A DNA stretch of 64,000 nucleotides, from positions 6,608,605 to 6,672,604 of the forward strand of contig OX421507.1 of NCBI GenBank assembly GCA_949126835.1. Direction: 5' to 3'. Below, in pieces: positions 55,312 through 64,000 of this stretch (position 1 is the stretch's first letter; the number at the start of each line of letters is the position of its first letter). This stretch comes from Anisus vortex (lineage: Eukaryota > Mollusca > Gastropoda > Planorbidae). A model generated the notes under the pieces. The model was not told the DNA's origin. It did no database searches and was given only the letters and a program-made list of their open reading frames with translations. The position numbers and the translations under genes are program-made.

Positions 55312-55814
55312 CCTTTCCTAATATAAATGTAATATTTTTTTATTTATAGATCTAAACAAATACTTCTATAACAATACTAAAGAAGTATTTTTTTATTGCT
55401 TCTATTGTTGAATGTTGTTGTTTTAAGTTGTAATTAATAGTATGGTTAAACACGTGTTTTTCAATAAATAAAATACAATATGTTTTTATTGCATATAAGT
55501 GCTCATAAAGAAGTACTAAATATGTATTGAAATACAAGCTAAATTGCCCGGGGTTGCCAGGGGAAAAAATAAAATGGGCTGTATAAGCAACAGATAAAAA
55601 TGTAATAAACTACAATGAACAGAAAACTATAAATATAATAATAAAAAAAAGTATTATCTTTAAACTGAAGACATTTAGGAAAGTAATTTAAAATAAATAT
55701 TGTAATCGGGTTAAAAATAGATACGTCATTTTATTTAACAAAAATCTAAATTGCCTGGTGTTGCGCGTAGATTTACAATAATCTTTTTTTTTAAAGTAAT
55801 ATTAGATAATTGAC
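55312..55814. other. No recognised gene or repeat
   Basis: Very AT-rich. Confidence 0.45.
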
Positions 55815-55885
55815 TAACTGGTGAATCGAACCCGGGTCGGCGCATGCCAGTCCGATACATTAACCACTTAGCTATCGAAGACACT
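55815..55885 (-). other. tRNA-like sequence (pseudo-tRNA or SINE head)
   Basis: On the minus strand it has an A-box match 'tagctaagtgg', and 'gggttcgattcacc' as a B-box. The anticodon arm does not form a proper 5 bp stem with a 7-base loop, and the T stem pairs poorly, so a functional tRNA is unlikely. It may be the head of another SINE family. Confidence 0.45.
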
Positions 55886-56141
55886 TGTTCGAAGTGAAAC
55901 CGCAAAAGTCTAATATGAGACAATAAGGTCACGTGTCTTTAAATCTACTAATATGATTGGTTGAACACACACGCACAGTATACTTTATATATATATATAG
56001 ACAAGTGATTCATACCGTGCTTAATTATTAGAAGTACTAAAAGTGAAACTTTACAGTAAAAAAAAAAAAGTAAAGTTTTATTTTAGGGCATTTGTTTAAA
56101 GCTAAACGGCCAATGAGGCAGTGCTCTATGATTAACTATAG

Positions 56142-56265
56142 TAGTATTCCGTCGGACCAAACTGATCTATTGGATCGGTGAAGCAGCGTTCACCAGTTTC
56201 TGTGGCCACTAGGGGATTGTTTCAGGTAACTCTTCAGGGCTGGGCAGACCCAGGGACACCCTCTA
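56142..56265 (-). mobile_element. SINE family 1, 3' portion
   Basis: 'agtattccgtcggaccaaac', 'ggtgaagcagcgttcaccag', 'tttctgtggccactagggga', 'cttcagggctgggcagaccc'. The rest of the body and the head are missing. Part of the usual mid-body ('cagcacaatgcccagccgcc') is deleted. Confidence 0.85.
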
Positions 56266-57005
56266 GAAATTTCCGGTATCGGATCGACCTCATCGGTCAT
56301 CTCCGAACTCGCCTCCAAAGAACTAATTGATATAAAATGGTCTTCAGCAACTCGATGACAAACACCAAAAACGAACAAACAGGTTTGATAAATAGTCGCT
56401 GACTTATTGTCCTTTAGTTAAGAGGTAGGGATGATAAGATGACTTAGGCTAAACGACTTTTGGTTAAGAGATAGGCTTAACAAGATGGCTTTGACTAATT
56501 GACCTTTGCTTAATAGATAGGTTTGATTGGCTAAAATTGCCGTAGTTAGACTATGCATGCGCAGTGAATAGACGAACGACATAGAAACTCGTTGTTATGT
56601 CTACCGATTTATAGACATCGCATTCAATTAAGTAAGAACGGCACGCAAGTAGCACCGGATTTGCTCACCTTTTATGATCTCGCCCTGATTAGATCTTTGC
56701 GTGCGGGACAGAAGCGCCGCGTTGCTGTGGAGTTCTGCGAACGTGATCTGCGACATCACACGCCTCCAATAATACGCCCCTGGAGTGACGTACTCTTTTG
56801 CGTGAAGGTCAGAGGTCATATGTACTGTAGGTAGCCGATTACTAGATCATTTAGCACGGCTTTTAATCGCTTCCACTATTCGTGTTAGCGGGGCTTATTT
56901 TTTTTAAATAGAAAAGTAGGATTTATTTCTATCAAGTTTTGATGTTAGGGCCTAGTTGTGCATGATCATTATCAAACCCTTCACCGTTTTTGTTATGGGG
57001 GGGGG
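56266..57005. other. No recognised gene
   Basis: Degenerate 55-60 bp direct repeats at about 56400-56530 ('acttaggctaaacgactttt', 'gctttgactaattgaccttt'). An 80-codon plus frame at 56592-56834 has no recognised domain. Poly-G run near 56998. Confidence 0.45.
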
Positions 57006-57009
57006 GGGG

Positions 57010-57165
57010 GGCGAATGGATAACCTCACCAGTCATCTTTCTACATTTTTGCCTATCTTGAGCGGTTGTCAATAGTTCAGCCATTTGCAGCTTTGTCCAAT
57101 CTTTTATATTGTCGAACCAGTATTTCCGCTGTCGGCCTCTCCGACGATCACCTTCTACAGTGCGT
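57010..57165 (-). pseudogene. LINE ORF2 C-terminus ('RRRGRQ...W')
   Basis: The minus frame from about 57160 reads TVEGDRRRGRQRKYWFDNIK, then DWTKLQMAELLTTAQDRQKC and RKMTGEVIHSP, without a stop for ~50 codons. The pattern G.RRRGRQ+..W.DNI..WT.......A..R..WR is the well-known extreme C-terminus of many animal non-LTR reverse transcriptases. It breaks off at a poly-G run near 57012 and upstream at a stop near 57165. Distinct from the RNase H type LINEs elsewhere in the window. Confidence 0.85.
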
Positions 57166-57267
57166 TAACGTCTAATGGCTTAGGGAGGTTCTATGTTTAA
57201 AGTTAGATAAATACTCTATAAATTTACTGTATGCAAAATTATTTCATGTTATTTCATGTTTCATGAT

Positions 57268-57296
57268 TGGGGGGGGGGGGGCGGGGGGGGGGGCGG
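57268..57296. repeat. Poly-G tract
   Basis: Near-pure G run with two C interruptions. Length may be unreliable. Confidence 0.8.
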
Positions 57297-57657
57297 TTAC
57301 TTCACTGTCATAGGAAGTGCTATAACACACTTTAAAATAATTCATATTATTTAGTAGTTAAGTGAATAGTGAAGTCTTTCTTTGTGCTCTCCATATAATC
57401 CCATAGTAAGCAGCGTCGACACAAATATGCCAAACAACCCCGTAGATTGGAATATTAGTCAAACATTTTTTATCAATATTCGGAATGTCTGAAAGCTTTA
57501 TTTGTACCTATGTATTTGTACTTTAAAATCAACATTTAATTAGGCCTAATATTTGGAAGTTATTTTTTTTTTTACAGTAATAGGCCTAATACACATTAAA
57601 ATTACAAAAAGATAAAAAAAAGATCTAATGAATGTTCTATGAATTCATGTTCTACTG

Positions 57658-57800
57658 TAGGGGTCGGCAACCTTTTGATTATAGATTGCTAAAGTAGGAT
57701 TTCTAATTTATTCAGCGCACCAACAGCTTAAAAGTCTTCAGGCTCTAGCACTGAATATATTGTAGAAGAGACTTGAAATGCCGTTATGGAGGTCTAGTCT
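57658..57800 (+). mobile_element. hAT MITE, family A, 3'-truncated
   Basis: 'taggggtcggcaacctttt', 'gctaaagtaggatttctaat', 'ttattcagcgcaccaacag'. The right-hand inverted repeat is missing: the text passes into reversed family B sequence near 57800. Confidence 0.8.
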
Positions 57801-58015
57801 TGCAATTCATTAATGTTTTAAATGATGTTAAAGTTACTGGTTTTCTTGGTTTCTTCAGGGAATCCATTCCATGCCCCCGGAAGACACTGGGGAAGAAAGT
57901 TTACTGATATGCATTTGTTCTCGCACAAGGGATAAGAGAAGTCTCTTTGTCCTTTAAGTTTGTCAGATCAAAGTAACAGATTGTTATTGTGTTGTATTTC
58001 TAAGATATAATATAA
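57795..58015 (-). mobile_element. Family B LINE-like 3' region
   Basis: Plus-strand order: 'ggtctagtcttgcaattcat', 'tggttttcttggtttcttca', 'gaatccattccatgcccccg', 'aacagattgttattgtgttg', 'tatttctaagatataatata'. Its 3' tail end abuts the truncated MITE. Confidence 0.75.
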
Positions 58016-58555
58016 TGACTTATGTATTTCTTAATAACCAGAAAACTGGCACATACTAATAGATCTATTGATGTTCAAACAATGAAAAAGAAATGGTAAC
58101 AAAAAGGCTTACACGATTTTCCTACATGTAAAAAAACATCCAACTCAATATTTCTATTTCAAGGAAGAAATGTTTAAATACATTTGCATGATGAGTGCCC
58201 TCCCTTTGTTGTATATCAATTAGCAAAAAAGCATTATTGATCCAAGCATAAGAAGATACAGAGTACAATAAAGTCATTGTGCCTGCATAGAGGAAGTATT
58301 TACATAATATGTCAAGACATGCATTGTGCTGACAGACAGAAGCGTTGTGCTGGAGTTTAAAGGAAATTGCTTTATATTGTTTTTTTACGTATTAGTTTTC
58401 AAAGTCATGTTTAATGAATGAAATCGACTTGTATATTAATAAATAAAACATGAATAAGTAAAGGTGCATACAACTGACTCAGGAAATGCCTTATGGCTAA
58501 AGGGATAACCCAGGACTGAGTAAGGGGACATAACTGTGTTGAGTCATGTACTGTA
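58016..58555. other. No recognised gene or repeat
   Basis: Nothing identified. Confidence 0.4.
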
Positions 58556-58559
58556 ACGT

Positions 58560-58800
58560 AGTAATATATCCGCGTCGGATCATTTTAGGCTTTAGGTCTG
58601 TGAAGCAGTTTTCACACAATTTCTGTGGCCATGGCATACTAGGAGATTGTGTAGTCAGCAACTTTTACCTAAATGTCAGGTACCCATGAGAGCTAGATAG
58701 ACTCAGGAAAAACCTCAATACACGGGAACACAAACCAGGATTGGAAATCAGGACCTTCGATATGCCGATCGTATGCCGGCTCGGCCCACCGTGTCACAGT
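58560..58800 (-). mobile_element. tRNA-derived SINE, family 1
   Basis: 'atccgcgtcggatcatttta', 'gtgaagcagttttcacacaa', 'tttctgtggccatggcatac', 'aaatgtcaggtacccatgag', 'aaccaggattggaaatcagg' (worn B-box), 'accttcgatatgccgatcgt'. The mid-body is shortened. Confidence 0.85.
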
Positions 58801-58844
58801 CAGATAATGGCCTTTGATCTTTATTGAAATAGGCGAGCATTGAC

Positions 58845-58925
58845 CAGGATCTGAACCCAGGGCCTTCGGTACGCCAGCCGACCGTGCTGTCGGCTCGGCT
58901 CACCGTGTCCCAGTCAGGTAATGGC
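58845..58925 (-). mobile_element. Extra SINE family 1 head (duplicated)
   Basis: 'ccaggatctgaacccagggc', 'cttcggtacgccagccgacc', 'ggctcggctcaccgtgtccc', 'agtcaggtaatggc' repeats the head and flank of the neighbouring SINE ('ccggctcggcccaccgtgtc', 'acagtcagataatggc'). Confidence 0.8.
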
Positions 58926-59009
58926 TAAGGTCTTTATCAGATTTGGAGCACACTTTATGTTCTCTGTTACAGTGGCATCATCTCTAGCATCCAAAGTGCC
59001 TATTGATTG

Positions 59010-59090
59010 TTAACCCTTACAGTCCCGGGCGCGTATATAGCGGAACTGAAGGTAGCATAGATAGAAGTAGGTCGGTACGGGAAGGGTTAA
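59010..59090. mobile_element. piggyBac-like MITE, 73 bp (copy 2)
   Basis: TTAA at 59010-59013 and 59087-59090 around a 73 bp core at 59014-59086, differing from 38251-38323 by two substitutions. Ends 'cccttacagtcccg' and 'cgggaaggg'. Confidence 0.8.
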
Positions 59091-59154
59091 GAACTGCTCG
59101 GGCCCGACCTGTCTTAAATAGCTTACTTTCATAAAAAAAAAAAGATTCAAAATC

Positions 59155-59295
59155 TGAACGAACCAGGAAAACGAGTAACTTAACATATTTTAAAACACTA
59201 ATAGAAATGCAAGACTAGACTCAGACAACAGATGAGCGTAGGACGCAAAAATCTTCGTTATAGAAGGATCGTCTGCCATACATAAGATAAGATAA
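59155..59295 (+). mobile_element. Family B 3' tail
   Basis: 'aatctgaacgaaccaggaaa', 'acgagtaacttaacatattt', 'agatgagcgtaggacgcaaa', 'gaaggatcgtctgccataca', tail 'taagataagataa'. Confidence 0.8.
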
Positions 59296-60100
59296 ATCGG
59301 CCTGAAGGAATTGACGCCATAGCATAACAAGATAACATATTAATAAATGAACTATTTAAAACGATAAATATTGTAACAAGTACATTAACTTGTTTATCCG
59401 TAAATATATCTTTAAAAAAAATTTAAAAAAATATGTAAGCTTATATCACAAGTTCCGGTTATTTCCCTTGTCTAATTAGTTGAAGAAATTGACACAGCTG
59501 TCAGTCAAGCGTCATGAATTGTGAACTGATTAATTCAATAGAGATCCACTTTTTAAGTGGTGGGGAGGGGAATGGAAATAACAACACGGGCAATCACTCT
59601 GCTTTATCATTATCGTAATTAGGGAAGCTGGATTGCTACGCCCACACTGAAATGCGTTGTTGTTTTTTGTTTTTTTTGCCAAAGTTCAAAAATTGTCTAT
59701 TTGCTGTTCATCGTGACATGTAATGTTTGATGGAAAGTGCAATAAGAAAGAGAGGTTAAAGGTTAAAGCAAAAGTCAAACACTCTCTGCCAGAAGGGGGA
59801 GCCAGCTCCCAACGAAGCCGGAGATATGTCGACTGTTCCAGCTGGGGAACAGTCTGGGGGCATCAGAAAAACGGACATAACACGCAAACCAAAAAAAAAA
59901 AAAGCTTTCCGATGAAAAGAGATGAAATTGAGGTTTTGTTAGAGCGCAGCTTGAGCTTATCAGGAGGGAGACGTTTTTTGCCAGAGTAATACTTCGAACT
60001 CTAAAATAAACTTATAATCTTTTCTGCAAGATGTAAGAGGCAGTGTCTTTTTAATTTTATTTTTTAATTTTGTTATTAATAGGTAAGAGGGTGGGGCGGG
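59296..60100. other. No recognised gene
   Basis: An 88-codon plus frame at 59723-59989 is Lys/Arg/Ser-rich with no domain. Confidence 0.4.
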
Positions 60101-60102
60101 GT

Positions 60103-60385
60103 GCTCTTTGGCCGAGCGGCAGCGCGTTTGGCTAGCGTACCAAAATGGCCTGGGTTCGAATCCTGGAGAAGGCTAGGATTTGTTCCCGGGTCTAAAGGGT
60201 GTTCACTGAGTCTTTCCAGCTCTTATGGGTACCTGACTTTAGTTGGGTCTAAAGTAAAAGGCGGCTGGGCATTTCTGCTGGCCACCTAAAACCCACAATT
60301 ATGCCGTGGCCCACAGAAACTGGCGAACACCGCCGCCCCGGCCCTACGGATCAATAGGGTCGTCTGGGGATACTGATAGGGTTAG
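60103..60385 (+). mobile_element. tRNA-derived SINE, family 1, near complete
   Basis: Best head: 'ctttggccgagcggcagcgc' (A-box), 'gtttggctagcgtaccaaaa', 'gggttcgaatcctgg' (B-box). Body 'gggtacctgactttagttgg', 'aaggcggctgggcatttctg', 'gtggcccacagaaactggcg', 'aacaccgccgccccggccct', 'acggatcaatagggtcgtct'. The A-box resembles tRNA-Leu or tRNA-Ser ('tggccgag'). Confidence 0.93.
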
Positions 60386-60707
60386 GGCTAACAGTGTATG
60401 CAGCTTTGGTATCCTAAAGTTACAAGAGAAGATTAAGGATAAAGCTGTATAAGAATTTCCAAATGAAATAATTTGCTTTGCATAACACTTCAATTATGGT
60501 CCCACAGTATAAATTGCTTTAAAAAATACTTAAAAAAAATAATTCCTTAAGATCTTATAAATAAAACAGTTTACCCTCTAGCTGTGAAGTTTTCAAGTAA
60601 TATCATTTTTTTGTGTGTGTAAAAAAAAGACATATAGATCTATATTTCAACATAAAACGCAGTCTAATTTATTGCTGTCCTTACATTTTCTCGCCTCTAA
60701 TAAACAA

Positions 60708-60842
60708 CGCCTACGCTAAGCTCTGAAGGGTACCTGACATTAGTTTTGGTAAAGTAAAGGCGGCTGGGCATTGTGCTGGCCACACATCCCCTAGTATGCC
60801 GTGGCCACAGAAACTGGTGAATGCTGCTTCAACCGCGCTCAG
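60708..60842 (+). mobile_element. SINE family 1, 5'-truncated
   Basis: 'agctctgaagggtacctgac', 'attagttttggtaaagtaaa', 'ggcggctgggcattgtgctg', 'atgccgtggccacagaaact', 'ggtgaatgctgc'. The head and the final tail are absent. Confidence 0.9.
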
Positions 60843-61874
60843 ATTAGTTTTTACGCTGGGCCTAACACCGTTGCTTTGCGATAATAATTTATTTTAAAAG
60901 TCTATAGATTGTATAGAATTAGATCTACTTATCCTTTAAAAAAAATCGGATAATTATTGGTAACCTATTTTATTAGACGCTCAATGTGGGTTGGGAGTTG
61001 TGTGTTGGATGCAGGGGTGGAAATTCGAACAGGTCAATCGAGACCTTTTTTTTTTTTCATAACAAACCAGTTAGTGAAATAATTTAATGGGGAATTACCG
61101 CAAACTATTTACAGCTGATTGAGGCTCATAGATTTCCGATTTCAAGAGCAATAATGTTGTTTTATGGGTTTCAGTTTTTGTTTGATGTCAAGCTCACTGG
61201 GCGTAATGGAATCACGTCTGGCAAACTAGCAGCCGAGAATTGTCTAGCGCGGGGGCACATCAAACGGGAGATGTCACGGTCAAATGAAGCGTCAACCATT
61301 ATCTGTGGTTTCAGAAAAAAAAGAAAGGGCGGGGAAAAAAAAAGTAGCTCGTTTTAGCGAACGTTTCACGGTCGCCATTAGCCACCATTTAGATTCAATT
61401 TGACGTCTGCTCAACGCTGATTGGCTAATCAATGAAAAACTAGATTGCCATCTAAAAAAAAATATAAGTAAGCAAGTGACACCTTTAATTTAATTTGTAA
61501 AGTATGCCCCGAGAAGATAAGAGGGGATTATTGGAGCAAAACTGCAAATTTAGCAGTTTGATTTTATACATAGTCTATTTAATTCATTAGAATAAATTCA
61601 AACGAAAGATATATTTTCAATGAAAACAGTAAATATATATTTTCAATGAAAACAGTTATAAAGTAAATATGGGTTTGATTTAACTTATATTAAATCTTTG
61701 AGTTTTTAATACACACACAAAAATGTACATATTAAATTTAAGGGATTATTACCATAAATTTTAAGGCTTTGATATTCGCATCAATAAGAATTTTAAAAAA
61801 TGCATGAGCTGTGTACTGATTTGCATAAATGGGTTGCATGTTGTCATAGAATTGGAGATTTATGATTTAAATAT
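60843..61874. other. No recognised gene; one short duplication
   Basis: A 25-30 bp direct duplication near 61607-61660 ('atatattttcaatgaaaaca' twice). An open frame at 61154-61357 has no recognised domain. Confidence 0.45.
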
Positions 61875-62168
61875 TACAGACGCTGCTGCTATAAGGAAGA
61901 TTATTGCGTACTGCGCTTATATGTGGTCTGAGCCTAGTCTTGAATTTTTTATTAGTGTTTTAAATGATGCTAAGTTACTGGTTTTCCTGGTTTGTTCAGG
62001 CAAACCATTCCATGCCCGAATGCCACTCGGGAAGAAAGAGTACTTGTATACATTTCTTCTCGCATAAACGCATAAAGAGTGTTTTTGTCTTATGTTTATC
62101 TAAGCATTGTAACAGGCTGTTATTGTGTTGTATTTCTAAATTAGAGTTTAATGCCTTACGTATTATTA
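61875..62168 (-). mobile_element. Family B LINE-like 3' region, reverse
   Basis: Plus-strand order: 'ttacagacgctgctgctata', 'agattattgcgtactgcgct', 'ggttttcctggtttgttcag', 'gcaaaccattccatgcccga', 'atgccactcgggaagaaaga', 'gttattgtgttgtatttcta'. On the minus strand the coding remnant reads ALNSNLEIQHNNS and then frameshifted FFPSG-like text. Confidence 0.75.
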
Positions 62169-62169
62169 C

Positions 62170-62400
62170 TACTTTATCGTCGCCGAAGAAGGAAAAATAA
62201 TATTTTAAAAATAAAAAAATTTATGAAATCAGATCTTTTTACTGACATGTAAGTACGAAGAAAAAGTTAATTACTTTTTGTAATGCGTACGTATCTGGTA
62301 ACGCTGACGACAGCAGAAAATAATGTAATAAACCCATTTTCATCATAAACACAGATACGTCACCAAGGCTACATTATATGCATTACTTTGTGCGTTTTTT
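62170..62400 (-). mobile_element. Segment shared with 41160-41395 (inverted)
   Basis: 'ctgacatgtaagtacgaaga', 'ttactttttgtaatgcgtac', 'ggtaacgctgacgacagcag', 'acgtcaccaaggctacatta' in reverse order relative to 41160-41395. It is followed at 62410-62475 by a second short family B block. Confidence 0.65.
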
Positions 62401-62409
62401 TAATCCTAA

Positions 62410-62475
62410 TGTTTATCTGAGCATTAGAAAAAGTTGTTATTGTGTTGCATTTTTAAATTAGAGTTTAATGCCTTA
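62410..62475 (-). mobile_element. Second family B block (duplicate)
   Basis: 'tttatctgagcattagaaaa', 'gttgttattgtgttgcattt', 'ttaaattagagtttaatgcc' repeats the text at 62095-62160, so this block lies on both sides of the 62170-62400 segment. Confidence 0.7.
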
Positions 62476-62645
62476 TGTATTATCACTGTTTTTATACAAT
62501 TTGCCCTTCTGTCCTCTAGTGTTTCTACGTTTAGTGATTTCACTATTGGTGTGTTTTGCTTGTTTTGCACACAAACGATACGGCTCTTGGGTTTGGTGGC
62601 GCCTTACAGGGTTGATTGACTTTTCTATTTGTACATTTGTACAAT

Positions 62646-62938
62646 ATGGCACGGTGGTCGAGCGGTAGCGCGTTCGATTGGCGTTCCGAATGTTCTTGGT
62701 TCAAATCCTGGTGAAGACTAGGAATTGTTCCCTGTACTGGAGGGTGTCCCTGATTCTTCCCAGCTCTGAAGGGCACCTGACATTAATTGAGGTAAAGTAA
62801 AGGTTGTTGGGCATTGTACTGGCCCACACATCCCCTAGTTTTCCGTGGCCACAGAAACTGGTGAACGCTGCTTTACCGGCCCTATGATCAATTTGGTCCG
62901 AAGGGTAGGCCTACATTACTTTACTTACTTACGATAGA
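62646..62938 (+). mobile_element. tRNA-derived SINE, family 1, near complete
   Basis: Head 'ggcacggtggtcgagcggta', 'gcgcgttcgattggcgttcc', B-box 'ggttcaaatcctgg', 'ctggagggtgtccctgattc', 'ttcccagctctgaagggcac', 'gtggccacagaaactggtga', 'acgctgctttaccggcccta', tail 'ttactttacttacttac'. Confidence 0.93.
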
Positions 62939-63240
62939 CACACATGGCAACATCCGCAACAAAAAGAAAAAAGAGCATTATCCCCCATGATTGGACGTTT
63001 GGCTTCTGTCCGAGGCATGTGATTCGCTGCACGTTAACAGATCATTCATGGTAGCACTGACCCTTGTTCTTTTGTGTATTGAATCTGTCTCCAACTAGGA
63101 GGGAGGGGGGGGGGGTTGGCAGGGATCGTGTATAGGCGGAACCACACAGCCACCACACGGGCTCAAACCGATTGGTGCTTGTTCTCTATTCCTCTCGTGA
63201 GTCTCGGCCACCAAAATGCGTGATTTCAAGTTAAACAGTC
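62939..63240. other. No recognised gene
   Basis: Poly-G run near 63103-63114. Nothing else identified. Confidence 0.4.
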
Positions 63241-63660
63241 TGATGACCTACATCGCTATGAAATGGCCTCCATCGTTGTAAAATGGCCTACGCCGTTGTT
63301 AATTTGACTACGTTGTTAAATGACTAACATCGATGTGAAATGTCCTACGTCGTTATGAAATAACCTACATTATTATTAAATGGCATACATCTTTGTAAAA
63401 TGACTTACGTCGACGTTAAATATCATACATAGTTGTGAAATGACATACATAGTTGTGAAATGACATACATTGTTGTGAAATGACATACATTGTTGTGAAA
63501 TGACATACATTGTTGTGAAATGACATACATTGTTGTGAAATGACATACATTGTTGTGAAATGACATACATTGTTGTGAAATGACATACATTGTTGTGAAA
63601 TTACATACATAGTTGTGAAATGACATACATTGTTGTGAAATGACATAGCCTACATAGTTG
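63241..63660. repeat. 20 bp tandem array, about 20 copies
   Basis: Unit 'atgacatacattgttgtgaa'. Copies at 63241-63420 are diverged ('atggcctccatcgttgtaaa', 'atgtcctacgtcgttatgaa'); those at 63440-63640 are almost identical. Open frames on the minus strand are artefacts. Confidence 0.96.
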
Positions 63661-64000
63661 CAAAACAACAACAAAAAAACAACGTATACGCTCTTTAATG
63701 TAAACAATTGCGCAGCAGAACCACTTAATTTGGGAACAAGTTAACAAAACCCCGAAATCCTCAAACAAAATACTTTCAGCCATTATCCACGGATTACTGT
63801 CCCATTTTCTCCTCTCCTCCCACCAGAACAATCAGTTTGATGTCATTGTTGCCTCCACACTCTCCAGGAGCCTTCCCGTCCCACAATCCCCGACACTCGT
63901 TACCTGATTCACGTACTTGAACTGGACCTGGGAACTGGGAGCAGACGACACCACGAGACTGATTTATTTTCAATTTCCTAGCCGTCGGTTCCTTTCTTCT
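63661..64000. other. No recognised gene to window end
   Basis: A 76-codon minus frame (63601-63831) starts outside the array but has no recognisable domain. C-rich text at 63850-63950. The window ends without a feature boundary. Confidence 0.4.

Noticed and set aside
55815..55885. Functional tRNA gene on the minus strand
   Set aside because: A- and B-box-like sequences are present, but the anticodon and T arms do not pair properly. More likely a pseudo-tRNA or SINE head.

Overview
The window looks like non-coding DNA from a large, repeat-rich, AT-rich animal genome. The mix of elements fits a lophotrochozoan, and my best guess is a gastropod mollusc: a very abundant tRNA-derived SINE, several non-LTR retrotransposon 3' ends, many hAT-type non-autonomous transposons, and long micro- and minisatellites. 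The species is inference; nothing here proves it. I found no intact protein-coding gene, rRNA, convincing functional tRNA, CRISPR array or bacterial-style operon. The longest open frames all run through tandem repeats.

The recognisable protein traces are five groups of transposon fossils. (1) The end of a hAT transposase lies inside a 2,381 bp element at 20728-23108 with a perfect 8 bp target duplication. (2) A broken RNase H domain from a non-LTR retrotransposon lies at 31821-32520 (minus). (3) The zinc-knuckle-like C-terminus of a similar retrotransposon is at 36700-36965 (plus). (4) A CR1/L2-like ORF2 C-terminus is at 19978-20347 (plus), and (5) a different ORF2 C-terminus ('RRRGRQ..W..NI..WT') is at 57010-57165 (minus). 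A further LINE-like family (family B) is represented by about fourteen 5'-truncated 3' tails.

Layout. 0-6 kb: a minisatellite interrupted by a hAT MITE, palindromic MITEs, SINEs and a 21 bp array. 6-14 kb: CT/GA microsatellites, LINE tail plus nested SINE near 10 kb, and a G-rich 31 bp array at 11.4-12.1 kb. 14.6-15.2 kb: a GATA-type array. 16-20 kb: retroelement tails, degenerate minisatellites and family C. 20.3-25.5 kb: the hAT element and a tandem pair of small hAT MITEs. 26-32 kb: a 23 bp array, SINEs, a family C element nested in a SINE, and the RNase H fossil. 32-39 kb: hAT MITEs, a 73 bp piggyBac-like MITE and a second GATA-type array. 40-52 kb: SINEs, hAT MITEs and inverted LINE tails. 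52-64 kb: family C, a 30 bp array, a TIR element, the second 73 bp MITE, more SINEs and a 20 bp array.

The value of the window is its transposon stratigraphy: several insertions have readable target duplications and nesting order. I see no evidence of a new enzyme or defence system. Coordinates of repeat ends are by eye and usually good to within a few bases to about 20 bases unless a target duplication fixes them.
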